Of a stretch of 64,000 nucleotides of DNA, positions 9,754 to 21,304 are shown one piece after another. The position numbers and the translations under genes were made by a program. Location of the stretch: contig NC_088348.1 in assembly GCF_036884655.1 (NCBI RefSeq), positions 25,122,501 through 25,186,500 of the forward strand. Reading direction: 5' to 3'. The number at the start of each line of letters is the position of its first letter. Positions within the stretch are counted from its first letter, which is position 1. Below the pieces are notes generated by a model. It did not search any database, was not told where the DNA came from, and was given only the letters and a program-made list of their open reading frames with translations. The stretch comes from Musa acuminata AAA Group. Lineage: Eukaryota > Streptophyta > Magnoliopsida > Zingiberales > Musaceae.

Positions 9754-10251
9754 ATGGCGATCGCCGCCCTGCGTCGGATCCCTGTCCACCTCGCTCGATC
9801 CGATCCCTTCATCTATCTCCGGCCCCTTGCGCGCCCCTGCTCCTCTTCATCTTCCGCTGCCATCGCTCCCTCCTCCTCCGGTTCCAAGAAGGTCGCCGAC
9901 CGGATCGTCAAACTGCACGCCGTCGATCCCGAAGGAAGCAAGCGTGAAGTGGTCGGACTCTCCGGTCAGACGCTTCTCCGCGCTCTGATCAACGCCGGCC
10001 TCATCGACCCCGCGTCCCACCGCTTGGAGGAGATCGACGCCTGCTCCGCGGAGTGCGAGGTCCACATCGCGCAGCAGTGGCTCGACAAGCTTCCGTCGGC
10101 GTCCTACGACGAGCGTTACGTTCTCACCAGGGCCTCCAGGGACCGCATCCTCAACAAGCACGCCAGGCTCGGGTGCCAGGTCGTTCTCCAGCCCGAGCTG
10201 CAAGGTATGGTTGTTGCCGTCCCGGAGCCCAAGCCTTGGGACACCCCCTAG
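9754..10251 (+). CDS. Mitochondrial complex I ferredoxin-like protein (C1-FDX type)
   Basis: A single-exon gene of 165 residues. Residues 1-45 are rich in Arg, Ser and Ala and lack acidic residues until Asp17, as in a mitochondrial presequence (MAIAALRRIP). Residues 48-150 form a 2Fe-2S adrenodoxin-like fold: a VKLHAVDPEG strand, GQTLLRALINAG, a Cys-containing loop DACSAECEVH, and RLGCQVVL near the end. Only Cys97, Cys101 and Cys141 are present; the four-Cys CX5CX2C...C cluster motif is incomplete. This matches the Arabidopsis At3g07480-type protein found in the bridge domain of plant complex I, which is thought not to hold a normal 2Fe-2S cluster. I chose the ATG at 9754 because it follows the leader-like ggaaaccctagca and gives the presequence; an in-frame ATG at 9544 would add 70 non-conserved residues. 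Family assignment is good; the specific bridge role is by homology. Confidence 0.82.
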   Translation: MAIAALRRIPVHLARSDPFIYLRPLARPCSSSSSAAIAPSSSGSKKVADRIVKLHAVDPEGSKREVVGLSGQTLLRALINAGLIDPASHRLEEIDACSAECEVHIAQQWLDKLPSASYDERYVLTRASRDRILNKHARLGCQVVLQPELQGMVVAVPEPKPWDTP

Positions 10252-10739
10252 GTTGACAAGGCTCGTCTCTGTCGTCCCTTTCTCCACAAGGTTCGCTTGT
10301 GGTAGGAAAGCTTGGATTTTTATTGTTTTAATTCGAAAATAATGGTGATGACACTTGTTTTCCTATCATTTCAATGATCCTGTTATTCGATGAATGACTT
10401 CCTTTGTTGAAATTAGAATTCTACTTGTTCGCTTATATTTATTTGTGGTGAATAATTTTGATTGTAATGACCTAGGCGAATAATGCAAAATGTTTGATGA
10501 ATTCCTCTCATTTGCTTATTTATAAAAATGTCTGATGAATCGATTGAAAAACTTTAAAATTGCTTCAATTTTAGAAGGATTATGATAATGGGTTATGTCA
10601 TGATATTTTAAGGAAGAGTGATAGAAGGAAGTATAGAATGTGAGGAGAATGTTTTCTATAATTAGTTTGAATGTATACCTAAAAGTTCAACAATATAAAC
10701 TATTTTATTTGTTGTGACTTTTAATGAAAAAAGATAAAG

Positions 10740-12395
10740 AGAAGAAACAAGATGTTTCATATTTATTTTAGCATGGAAAAAACGTATGATAGAGTTCCAA
10801 TAAATTGATTATAGAGACTTCAGAAATGAAAGGGGTATCCAAATGATTATACTGATGCAATAAAGATAATGTGTGATAGAATTATAGTTACTACTGTTGG
10901 GAAAAAAACATATGATAAGAGTTTCCATAAATTGATTGTACAAACTTAAGAAATGAAAGGGTATCCTAATGATTGTATTGATGCAATAAAGATAATGTGT
11001 GATAGAATAGTCACTACTGTTGTGATTATGGGAAGTGTGTAGCAAGTTTTTTTACAATCACAGGTTTGCACTACTGATCACAATCGATCTTTTCATATTA
11101 GTAAAGATCTTACCAATCATATTGTTAGACATCCATTGTGTACTAGTGTAGGCCTCCATCTTGTATTCTTTTGATGTTGTCGTTTTGCTTGATGAGGCAT
11201 GGATTTAAATTTGACATATATAGAGAGGGCATTAGAGTCTACTATAGGTTTAAAACTAATTAAAACTTAGACACAATATATGAAATGTTGTAATACTAAG
11301 AGAAGAATTGAAATTGATGGATAAAAGTTTTTGTTGATAAAACTTTTAGGTGTCTTGAGTTCCCTCTTGAATGTATTATTCAATATGCAGAAGAGACTGA
11401 TGAAGACAATGTTCTAAAAATATAAATGGTATCAAGGATCACCGTTTCGAGTACAGGATCCATTTTAGTGATTTGATCGGATTGGTATACTAGTTAATAC
11501 CAGTGTTCCATGTGTTGATACACCGGTACATATCAACGTTTCAAAGAGGAAGAAAAAGGAGAAGAGGAAGCATGGGTGGAGGAAGAAGAGAAAGCGGTGG
11601 AGAAGAAGAAGAAGCGGCAGAGAAGAGATGAGAGTCTACCTTGGAAGAAGGAATGCAGCGACAACAGCGTTGGCAATGGCATCATGAACCAGCAACGGTG
11701 ACAACGGCGGTGGTAGCAATCAATGTTGGATGCGAGACGAGGGCTCACAAATACTTTCTATTTTAGTTTTTTCCTTTTTTTAATGCTGAGTTGGATCGGC
11801 TCCACTACTATTTTAAGGTTTATTTATTTATTTATTTTTTTTTTTGAGTTGGACCAGGCTACCCGAAACAGGGGTGGTCCATGTCCGGACCAGTATATAT
11901 TGTCTGTTTTGTACTGTTTCAGGTGGTATGACAATCCTTGAATGGGATGTTTAAAAAGTAAAAGGGAGTGAAGAGTTTTGTGTGATCATACTGTGCCCCT
12001 TATATGTATAAGATAATTGTAAAGCCAGTTGTGCTTTATGGATTGAAATGTTGAAGCCTGAGAAACAACTCATACAGAGTTGGGTAACCAAAAATGATGA
12101 TGTTAGGTGGATGTGCAGAGCTACTAGAGTAGATAAAATAAGAAATATTTAATAGTTAGATGATATAAAATGAGGAACAAGATCAAAAGAGACCTGCGAA
12201 TCTATGATTAAATAAGGTTGTGCTGGAAGAGAGAGGAAAAACTACTCCAACTTTACCTGAAACTGTACTAGAAACAATATAAAGAGGTATGAGCACACTT
12301 GACTTCACTAGGTATACCACTATACACAGCTCAGTGGCCCTAAAGGATTTGTGCAGCCTACCCCAAATAGTTTAGATTATATTGCGTTGCATGAT
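10740..12395 (+). mobile_element. RTE-type LINE relic (3' half), interrupted
   Basis: Conceptual translation of 10755-10900, with stops, resembles the LINE reverse-transcriptase block FxDxEKAYDRVPxxxxW. A second, shorter copy of this segment follows at about 10905-11035, so the RT block is duplicated in tandem. Further on, 11210-11400 resembles the GFKxxxxKTEYM region, and 11950-12395 resembles the C-terminal part and the characteristic 3' end with cagcctaccccaaatagttt. Nothing is intact: stops and frameshifts are frequent. A 508-bp element at 11433-11940 splits it. Confidence 0.75.
11433..11940. mobile_element. hAT-like non-autonomous element in the LINE relic
   Basis: Begins CAAGGAT and ends ATCCTTG, and is flanked by near-identical 8-bp direct repeats AATGGTAT (11425-11432) and AATGGGAT (11941-11948). 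Length 508 bp with no transposase frame; the interior includes purine-rich GA/AAG runs. The 8-bp duplication and CAAGG termini fit hAT-superfamily MITE-like elements. It interrupts LINE sequence that resumes on the other side, so it is younger than the LINE. Confidence 0.7.
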
Positions 12396-14044
12396 TGTCT
12401 AGTAGATTCTTGATTTTTGCTTCACGTGGCAACTAGGTTGAGAGATTTCTTTTTCCTCCTGACCATGTCTCAGTAACAAAAAAAAAATTGCACAGAAGAC
12501 TACCTCTAATTTCTTTTGCATTCTTTTAATAGTTGTTACATGTTCGAGATTTTACATCCGTTCTCAGGAAATCTTATCTACTTAAACATGCTTCATTCAG
12601 AGTCATAAATCTTCGACATTGTTTACCTGACAGGTTTGTGGAGTCCCCAGCTACTACATTAAATGGTTCTTCTGCATCAACTTTGTATTCTCGATCAAAC
12701 GTTGTTTACTCTGCCAATTATTTTTCATTCCGATTTGGCTCTATGGTTGGCATATTTTTCTCTTAGTCCTTGGATTAAGCCTTTCAATTTTGGACTTTGC
12801 AGCGGCAGTAGGTAGTTCTATTTTTATCAGTGAATATATGTAGATTTGTGTTTTCCTGCTGACTTACTCTAGGCTTCAGAACAGCATTTGAAGGTACCTT
12901 GGAGGATGCTGTAGTTCTTTAGCTCATAGGTGTTTGGTGGCATGAAAAATGATTTCTTGATCTCTGTTCCTGAAGTTTCTTTCCATATATGTGTTTTCTC
13001 TCTCTTTTTTCTTTAGCTTTTTTTGTTAATAACTGTCAGATATTTTCAGTAAATCTATTTTAATCTTGAAATCCGTGATTTTAGCTTTGTTAACTTTAGT
13101 TAGTCATGTTACAATAGATGCTTCAAGAAAAAAGAGTAATCTTTCTGTCTTCTGATATAAATTATCATTGGATGTAAGAGTCTGTAAGGTTGTTAAATTA
13201 GATGCCAATAGTTATTACCGTCAGAAAGCCCAAGCCCAAGATATGTTTTTGATCGCGGCTTTGAGACGGTAGACCTGTGGTTGAACTATATCAATCTCTA
13301 TTGACTTTAATGTTTGTTACTTACGTTAGGTGAAGGTAGACCTGTGGTTGAACTATATCAATCTCTATTGACTTTAATGTTTGTTACTTACCTTAGGTGA
13401 AGAGTTAAAATCCTCGTGATAATTCTACATCAACAAGCGCCTTTGCTTTTTCGGTATACTAATATCAAGGTAATTATAATTGTCACATTTTATGTTTCGT
13501 GAGGTGTATCTAATTATTAGTTGGCCCGTCGGTAATGACGGAATCAGTTTGCTTTTACCGTTTTATTGAATGCTAAACTGTTCATGATTAATTCAATATT
13601 TCCTGTTGTCGTCTATGCTCGAAAGACTTTTTTTTGGCATCGTCAGTTCTCACGTTATTACATGCCATGCTACGCCTTATGATGACTAAGCTGTATGTGG
13701 ACTTTTTGTAACTCGTACATAACAAGGGAGATCGATCTATGGTTTGTACCTTTGTACTTAACACGAACATAACATTTCTAACATCTTACAATTCACATAA
13801 AAAACAAAACCACATTTGAAGTATAAAGGAGGCGTGAGAGATAATAACACAACTCTTTATAGGTAGGCAAACCTTCAACTAGTTGACCAAATTAATGCAA
13901 GCTTGAAAAGAAGTTGAAAGAGCATAAATTGTAATCAATTCTTGCTCAGGTTAACAAACTGGAATGACATCATCGTAACAAAGTATTCCACTAAACCTTG
14001 TCTTGTACCTGACCAAAGTCTCACAAATGTGGGTGCAAAGCTGA
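12396..14044. other. Intergenic region between the LINE relic and PBG1
   Basis: No gene recognised. It holds a 67-bp direct tandem duplication (13268-13334 and 13335-13401, one difference) and ends in the probable 3' UTR of PBG1, which reads on the minus strand from 14044 downwards. Confidence 0.6.
13268..13401. repeat. 67-bp perfect-length tandem duplication
   Basis: Two copies starting ggtagacctgtggttgaac, at 13268 and 13335, differing by one base (ttacgtt versus ttacctt). Probably a recent replication-slip or repair duplication; no coding content. Confidence 0.9.
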
Positions 14045-15520
14045 TTACCATGATCCCTCAGCTCCCTTGCTTGGGTTTTGGAAGGCAGAGAAACCCCAAT
14101 AGGTCTTCAGGGCATATGGCTGAGAGATGGTCACCCCTTCATCGGTTATCTTCGCAATCTGCAATCACAGTTAAGACATGAACAAAGATGCTACATAAGA
14201 CATGTAAAGTATATCCGATGCTGGAAATTGTCAAAATTATTGGTGAGGATTAATGAACAAATCATATATGCCACATAGCACAGACATGTAAAGTAAAATT
14301 TCAGACTTGTAAGATTTATATGCAACTAGTCCTTTTAACAAACTGTTTGAAGTTATATTAGAGTTAAAAAACAATAAGACATGCTCGATGCTAACGGAAA
14401 CACCAAACAGACAGGTCATCCTTATAAAGTAGGCACTCAATTGCAGCAAATGTGAATTTCCAATATTGAAAAATAAAAAATAATAGGAGAGCATTAGGAT
14501 ATAGAAAAAACATGCAGTGTTAACTGGAGTTGCATCAACCTCCATCAGTCATCTCGGACGGTGTAAGACACCTTGACACTCTTTTCAGCTCAAATATCAT
14601 CCAAGATGGTATGAGTGCAATCTTTGTATCTATAGGACTCATAAATATCTATAAAATTATCTTCTAAAGTTTCACAATTTTAAATATGGCAATTTAGTTT
14701 TCTCCTACGTGTCCCGTTCTCTATTTTGTCATCATGAGAAATCAAAGTATTAGTTATGCATCTGAATCCAATTCATATCTTCTTATCCATTAAACGCAGG
14801 CTACAATAAGAAACACAATCTATTACATTCTATTAAAGCATGTTTTCCACAGTCAACCAACGTCAGATAATAACTGATATGCATGCATATGGGATCATGC
14901 AACATGCACTGAAAGCCATGGTAGATTGTGACCGACCATTTGAATAAGGATTGTGGCACTTATATGTGAAATTATCAATTTCAACTGGAACTGCATTGCA
15001 TCAAATATGAATCTTTGGTTCCGTGCACACAGGATATGTGTTAACAAGGAAAGTATTTTGTTACACATAAGGACATCAAATAGGACTTGCAAATAGTAAC
15101 TAGGGCAAGGCTTGATGCTGCATGAACCAAGGTCTAACTGCACAAAGGCTGGACCGACAAAAGTAAGTGACAATGATGTCTAAGCAAGCATCATGAGATA
15201 ATTCTGGAAGGTCACTACCACTATTTACTTAGATGAAAAGATCTAGTTGAATCGAACCCTAATCCATTCATGTTTGCTCTCCCCCTCTCTTTGGAAAATG
15301 TCTCTTTCTAAATGAATGTGTTCATCTCGATTCATTCCCTACTGTCACTTAGACACACTGGATCAAGTTCATCGGATCTACAACGTATCTCTATCTACAC
15401 CATTTAACACCCTCTAATCATACTTCCATTTGTCAGTTTCAGTCTCCACCACCACAACTATCTTTCTCTAGTCTTCCTCTTCCCATACTCTACCGTGTGA
15501 GCTTAATGAAACCTGTTTGT

Positions 15521-15553
<33 letters not shown>

Positions 15554-18500
15554 AGCATACAATTAATATAATGAAGTTCCAACTGAAATACTAATGACAA
15601 CAGACAAAATCATGGGCAGGGGAAAATCATACCTGAAACTTATTAATTGCTGATCTATCACGATATAAGAGCACAAGCAAGCACTTCTCCAGCAACTTAA
15701 CAGCCTCTTCAAAGCTCAAATCCTCACGCCATTCAGCACGAAGTATTGGCCTTGCAAGATGATTTCCAAATCCAGTAGCAACATGATTGTCCTCAAAATG
15801 TGTGCCAATCATGCCAACCTAAATTTTATCAAGCATTTCACACTTAAGATAAGAGTCAGGACTAAAGACATTCACTATAGAAACAGGGACATACCATGCC
15901 AAGATACTTCTGGCCATTCTTCACTCCACCAAGAACAAGTGAATTCCAAAGAGGATTGAACTTATTACGCCTGTTATACATCACCCGAGTGAGGTAGTTG
16001 TGAACCTCCTTTGGACCAAGCGAATTCCCATCATCCCACATGTTATCATACAGGCTGAAGAAAAATAACATATGCCACTTAATTCAACGAAAATATCAAT
16101 AGAAACAAGCATTTGATGTTAGTTTAACATAAAGATCAATAATACATTTTCAGAAACTTCTTGACCAATAAAAAATAGAAGATGATGACTATTCTACACT
16201 TATGGCATGTCTTTTTCAGTTTGAGATCAAGTTCTTACATGAGCTCATCAAGATAACGCAAAATCTCCTGGAAATCACTGATTTCTCCACTTGCTCCAAG
16301 AAGAGAATGTTTACCAATGTGTTTTATACGCTCTACACTCTTGTATCGTAAAGTGGATCCATAGGAACCTGCAGGACATAAACAGTCATAAGCTTATGAA
16401 TGCAAGTAGTTCAAACTTCAGAGCAAATATAAAAGCAGTGAAAATTGATGGTATTATCTACAACATCACATCATATTCTGTTTCTTTTTTTGTAAGGGGT
16501 AAATGGTGCTCTAAACTAAGAGTGTTTCAATTCTTCTAACAAAAGGAAGCCAAAACTTGTTTTTTTCTTTTTAACATATGCTATTATTGCATTTATTCCC
16601 AAATATCTATTATTTGTATTTGATGATGAAAATTTTTGAGTGCTGCCTCAACAGATTATCTATAAGTTGATTTTCCCAAGAGGTTCAATATTTGAGCAGC
16701 TTTTGCAATTTTCCACAGTTTTTGATAGCTTATTGTTTACTTTTTGGACAAACAAATTTTCTCCTCTCGCCCACAGTGCATCAAATGTTGCATGAGATTG
16801 GCCCATTTGAAGTTGCCATCATATGACCTATTTATATTAGCAACACAGTGAACTTGTCAACAAATACGATATTACCACATCCAGCATGATAATTGTTTGG
16901 TTTCATTATGTGCTCCTTACCACTTTCTCTATTTAATTTGGCCTAGCCTATTTCAAAAGATCTACTTGCTTTCTTAATGTCAATATTAGTAGTACCAGAG
17001 CAATTCATATCCAATTGGCATTAGATAAGGTCATTTCTTGCATGACCCTTGATTAGTTAATAATTAAACTAGAAGACATCAATAACAAACTAGATTCCAA
17101 GGTTCTTAATTCTGGGCATACCACCAGGTACAGTCCGATGTTCGTGGGTCCAACATGGGACTGTCATATGGACCGGGCGATATCATGCAGTTCATTAAGG
17201 GTTGGGTGCATACAACCTTGAAGCTATTGCTATCAATCACATACTCCTTAGCTTCATCCTTCTCCTTCTACTCCTCCTCCCTTCTTCTTTCCTTCTTTCT
17301 CTCTAGTCAAGTAAGTATCAACCTGCACATAGTGTTGATACTTCAAATGCATAACAATACTATCCTGGTCTAGCCATTGATCATGGACCAAAATTTTGAA
17401 CCTTGTTTGATCCAATGTGTATTTATTTCTTTTTGCATTCTGTTTGTTCTTCTCACTGTTATCTAGCCATTGTGTGGATGTCTCCTTTTCATATGAGATT
17501 AACTGTGGTTGTTATTGGTAGTCTAAACCAAGGATTTTAATTTCGAATGATACTGCCCATACCAGGCATACGTACCAATCCGCCAGGAGACCGCTACGCG
17601 GACCACTCGCTACCGAGTGGTATCAACCTGGCTACAGCGAGGGAAGAAGAAGCATTGAGGGAGAAGAGGGAGAAGACGTTCAAAGAATCGGGAGAAGATC
17701 GATGCTTCTCGATCAAGCGTCGCCCTCCCTCGACGATCCCGATTCAAGAGGTAACGGAGAGGCAGCGGCTCAACTTCTTCTTCGCCGCGTTCTTCGTCGA
17801 AGGCCGAAGATGCCTATGACCTTCGTCGTGTTCTTCGCCAAGGGCCAGAGACATCTGCGACCTTCGATGTCTTCGCCGAACTGTCACGAACGGTCGTCGC
17901 GCACCCGCAACAACTCCGTTCAACGAACCGTTCGTCGCTCACACCCGCATGTACAGCTGCTTGACAGCATGTTTTCTTATGGTTTTGGGTCATTTTGCTT
18001 GTAAATATGTAAGTTTGAACAAGCTGCAGCGTTGCAAAGCGACCGTTCACCGAACCGAGCAAAACAGCCCCAAAACAGCCCAAAACGGCTCCGTTTTCGC
18101 GTGCCGCGGGAGGTGAGCGGAGTGCTGCCTCCGCTCACCAAAATGTCAGCCAGCTCAGACCCCAGGAACCCCCCGGGTGGCACATGGCTGGATGGGGCTT
18201 CGGTTATATACCGGGCGTAGACACTCTTTCGCAAGTTCGCACGTGACCTTTACGGGAACTTGGTGTTGCGTCCGGGACCAGGTGAGCGGCTGTTTGTGGG
18301 CTTGCAGCTGTTCGTTCATCCTTGAAAGCCTTGTTTTTCCCCCTCTCCCTCTTTTCTCTTGTGCACACAAGGTGTTCGACGAATTGCTTGTAAAGCTTTC
18401 CTTTTCGCGAGACTTCGGGACTTGTCCGTTGCTCGTTCTTTCGATCTAACTCTCTTTCTCTTTTACAGGTCCTTCGGGACCTGCGAGAGGTTACAAAGTG

Positions 18501-20726
18501 GGCTGATCCTTGCGGAGCAAGATCGCAAGGGCGAAGCGCGACTTAGGCAACGCAAGCTAAGTTCGCGTCTTTGCCGCAAGAGTGACTCGCGACTTAGGCA
18601 ACGCAAGCTAAGTTCGCGTCTTTGGCCGCAAGGGTGCCGCACGCCTTAGGCAATTCCAGCTAAGGTCGTGACAGAACGCCGCAAATGAGGAGAAGACCGC
18701 ATCTTCTAATATAACGCAACGAGGACAATAAAAAGGAGGCAACATACGCCTCCTTTTCTATTTTTTATAATTTTCATATTTTTATACGTTGATTTTTTTT
18801 ATTTTTATATACCGAACGATACACCCTAGCGCACTGCTCGATACACACGTACCATACCATATCGAGCAAAGCTCAAAACTCCGATACGGTATGAAATTAC
18901 GAACCTTGGTTTAAACAACAATAATATCAGGCTTTCAACATACTCAGCTAAGATATTGATATAACTAAAGCTTCAACTTCACCAGGACATGTCCAACAAA
19001 CTAGAAAGACTAAATTTCAAACATTACATTTGTGGTATTCGTGTTTTACAATTTTGACCCTTGTATTATAAAACTTTTCACCACATCCTAATAGTTTGCA
19101 CTGTTTAGCATAGAGAAATCACTGTTAGCTCTTCTACAGTTTTTCTTGTTATTCCCATTGCCATCTTAAATTCTCAACCTGGTCCTGTAAGCTTGGTCCA
19201 AGGAGGAAGTGTTAAAAAATAGACTTAGTCATCAAATCCTAGCCTAGAATTTTTAAACAAGGTTGACCACAGAGGAAATAAACTGGGGAAGGGAAGGAGA
19301 GGAGGGAGGGGTCTGGGAGGAATGTCATGAAAAGATAATCCAAACAGTGATAAGAATAGAGGGAAAACTAGGCATTACCTCCCATGTCAGCAGCCAAAAT
19401 AACACCATCTTTATATTTCATGCCTATCACTGATGTACCAGTCACATACGGATACCTGTCAAAAGGTTTCACATGTTCAAGATTGTATCATAACATGGTT
19501 GCATCGAGTAAAGAAGATTATATGAAACAAGTAAAAAAATTGGCAGAAATGATCACAAAATATTAGGTCAAACATGAATCTAAAATGCATATTGCGCAAG
19601 TGCATAGCATATCAAAACAGAAATGCATGTAGTGACATAAATTGAGCAGCATTTCATGCTAAGAATTTCCAACTCATACAAGCATCTGCTATAGGAGCGG
19701 ATGTCTCAGCATAAAATACTGCATGTTTAGGTTACCTAGTTTTGCTGGCTGAATTTGCAATATAATACATCCAATAAAAAGAGAAATAATTATGATAAAA
19801 GTTTCGAGTTCATCATATCTAACTCATCTATGAAGCATGGCTCAGATGCAGATCTAACTATCACACTTAGTAAAGGAGCAAAAAGGATGCGTTGTTAAGT
19901 GCCATAAGAATCTGAAATCTAGAAGATAATTTCAATAATAATCTGTGTCAATATACCGAAAACTAATTAGAAACAATTATGAAAGGGTTTAATGAGTGTC
20001 AGACTCAGATACATATCCAACAAGTGGTCACAATTCACTTGAGAGTGCAGAGAAATTTGTTGATTGATGTGTTCAAGGCTTCAACCTACAAATCCTTCTT
20101 ATACTAGATGACATAGCCATTTAAAATGCAGCAAAAATTTTCCGAAAAAAATTACTCGACCCGAGTTATGTGGCAAGGTGTTAAGAAATCCTAAGATGAT
20201 AGAAGCAAACGCATCACGCTCGTTCCAAAGAAAATGACCGCATCAATCAATCCTGCTTCTTACGATATATCCACTAACTATTTTAACACGCCTAAAAGCC
20301 ATCTTCTTCAGCTCGATAGCCACCACTAGTCACAGATGGGGGTGGGCGCGGCGCGGGATCGATCCACTGATAGAACATGGAAAGGAAAAGGCAGAGCAAG
20401 GACCACACGAGATGGGTAGACATAAATTTTTGTCAGCCGATCAGCTCCCACTGGGAACAACACCAACAGTACAAGATCTACCCTAAACACCACCACGCAG
20501 CAGCGTAAACTCATTCAAATCATTCGCCCAAAGAACTCAATCATGCGTATCCCACAAAAGAAAAAATAAAAAAAGGGAGCGATTGCAAGATCCATACAAG
20601 GTCCTTTCAGTTCCATTTTCCGAGATCGCCGAGTCCTTCACGGCCACCACCTGCAATCAAGAAACCAACTCGAATTCAACGAACTCGAAGAACCGAAGGG
20701 AATAAGGAAAACAAGCTGACCTCCAT
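14045..20726 (-). CDS. PBG1: 20S proteasome subunit beta type-4 (beta-7), seven exons
   Basis: Coding exons (minus strand, in order): 20726-20721, 20650-20598, 19455-19379, 16368-16239, 16054-15895, 15818-15633, 14158-14045. All junctions are GT-AG, phases agree, and the sum is 726 nt, giving 241 residues with a TAA stop. The protein starts MEVVAVKDSA and has the TLYPYVTGTSV, ADMGGSYGSTLRY, LYDNMWDDGNSLGP and YRDRSAINKFQ blocks typical of plant beta-7, and it ends in SW. Beta-7 is a non-catalytic ring subunit of the 20S core whose C-terminal tail clamps the two half-proteasomes. Exon 1 contributes only two codons. Intron 3 (16369-19378) is 3.0 kb and carries two transposon insertions. No TATA box is obvious upstream, as is common for housekeeping genes. 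Length is close to the Arabidopsis protein. Confidence 0.95.
15526..15554. repeat. CT/CA microsatellite in PBG1 intron 6
   Basis: A (CT)n run followed by (CA)n, in the 1.47-kb intron between the last two coding exons. Simple sequence only. Confidence 0.85.
17098..17405. mobile_element. hAT-like MITE in PBG1 intron 3 (308 bp)
   Basis: Terminal inverted repeats CAAGGTTCTTAATTCTGG and, from the other end, CAAGGTTCAAAATTTTGG match at 15 of 18 positions. Flanking 8-mers CTAGATTC and TTTGATCC agree at five positions, consistent with a decayed 8-bp target duplication. No coding capacity. Confidence 0.7.
17529..18908. mobile_element. hAT-like element with GC-rich cargo in PBG1 intron 3 (1380 bp)
   Basis: Ends CAAGGATTTTAATTTC and, inverted, CAAGGTTCGTAATTTC, flanked by 8-bp repeats GTCTAAAC (17521-17528) and GTTTAAAC (18909-18916). 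The interior, about 17640-18720, is much more GC-rich than the intron, has short open frames on both strands, and carries a 51-bp repeat (units from 18538 and 18589, a partial one from 18639) around gcgacttaggcaacgcaag. No transposase domain is recognised. The cargo resembles LTR-retrotransposon leader sequence more than a host gene, but that is impression only. Confidence 0.68.
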
Positions 20727-20829
20727 GCCGTTCGCGCGATGGATTGCAAGTCGTTCCAAAGGAAGGGGAGCAGAACAAGGTCGGTGTTTAGGGTTCGCCG
20801 ATGCGGGCTGGCCAAGGGGGAACGGCGTA

Positions 20830-20993
20830 GTAATTAAAGGGAAGCAGCATCGGCTTGGAGATCAAGAAAGGTTGGTTGGGCCGGTTCTGGGCCGGACCTA
20901 ACTAGATTATATCGAATCTATTGGGCTCATCTTGGACTTGAGCCTACGTTCTCTAAATTATATTTATTCTATTTTATTATATTATAAAAATTA

Positions 20994-21037
<44 letters not shown>

Positions 21038-21304
21038 CTTTTGACCCATTGAGTCAAACGGATTGACCTCCGATCCTATTCCAAATAATTTTAAGCCAAA
21101 TTATTTCATGATTTTAAGCTATGATTGGAATCAGAGTTACGATCTAAATGATCTGCATGTAGAGACTTGGTTATTTAGAGTAGTATTTTAAGCTTTGTAC
21201 TGAGACTTCTCTCCGTGGTAAAGAAAGAAACCAAAGCTAATGTTATATTACATTTTGTAGAGTAGCATTGACGTGTGAAGATGTCGACTGCTCTCCATCC
21301 TTCG
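20830..21304. other. Intergenic region between PBG1 and the LEA_2 gene
   Basis: PBG1 5' flank and, on the other side, the probable 3' UTR of the LEA_2 gene (minus strand from 21304 downwards). It contains a (TA)n microsatellite at 20997-21033. No other gene seen. Confidence 0.6.
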
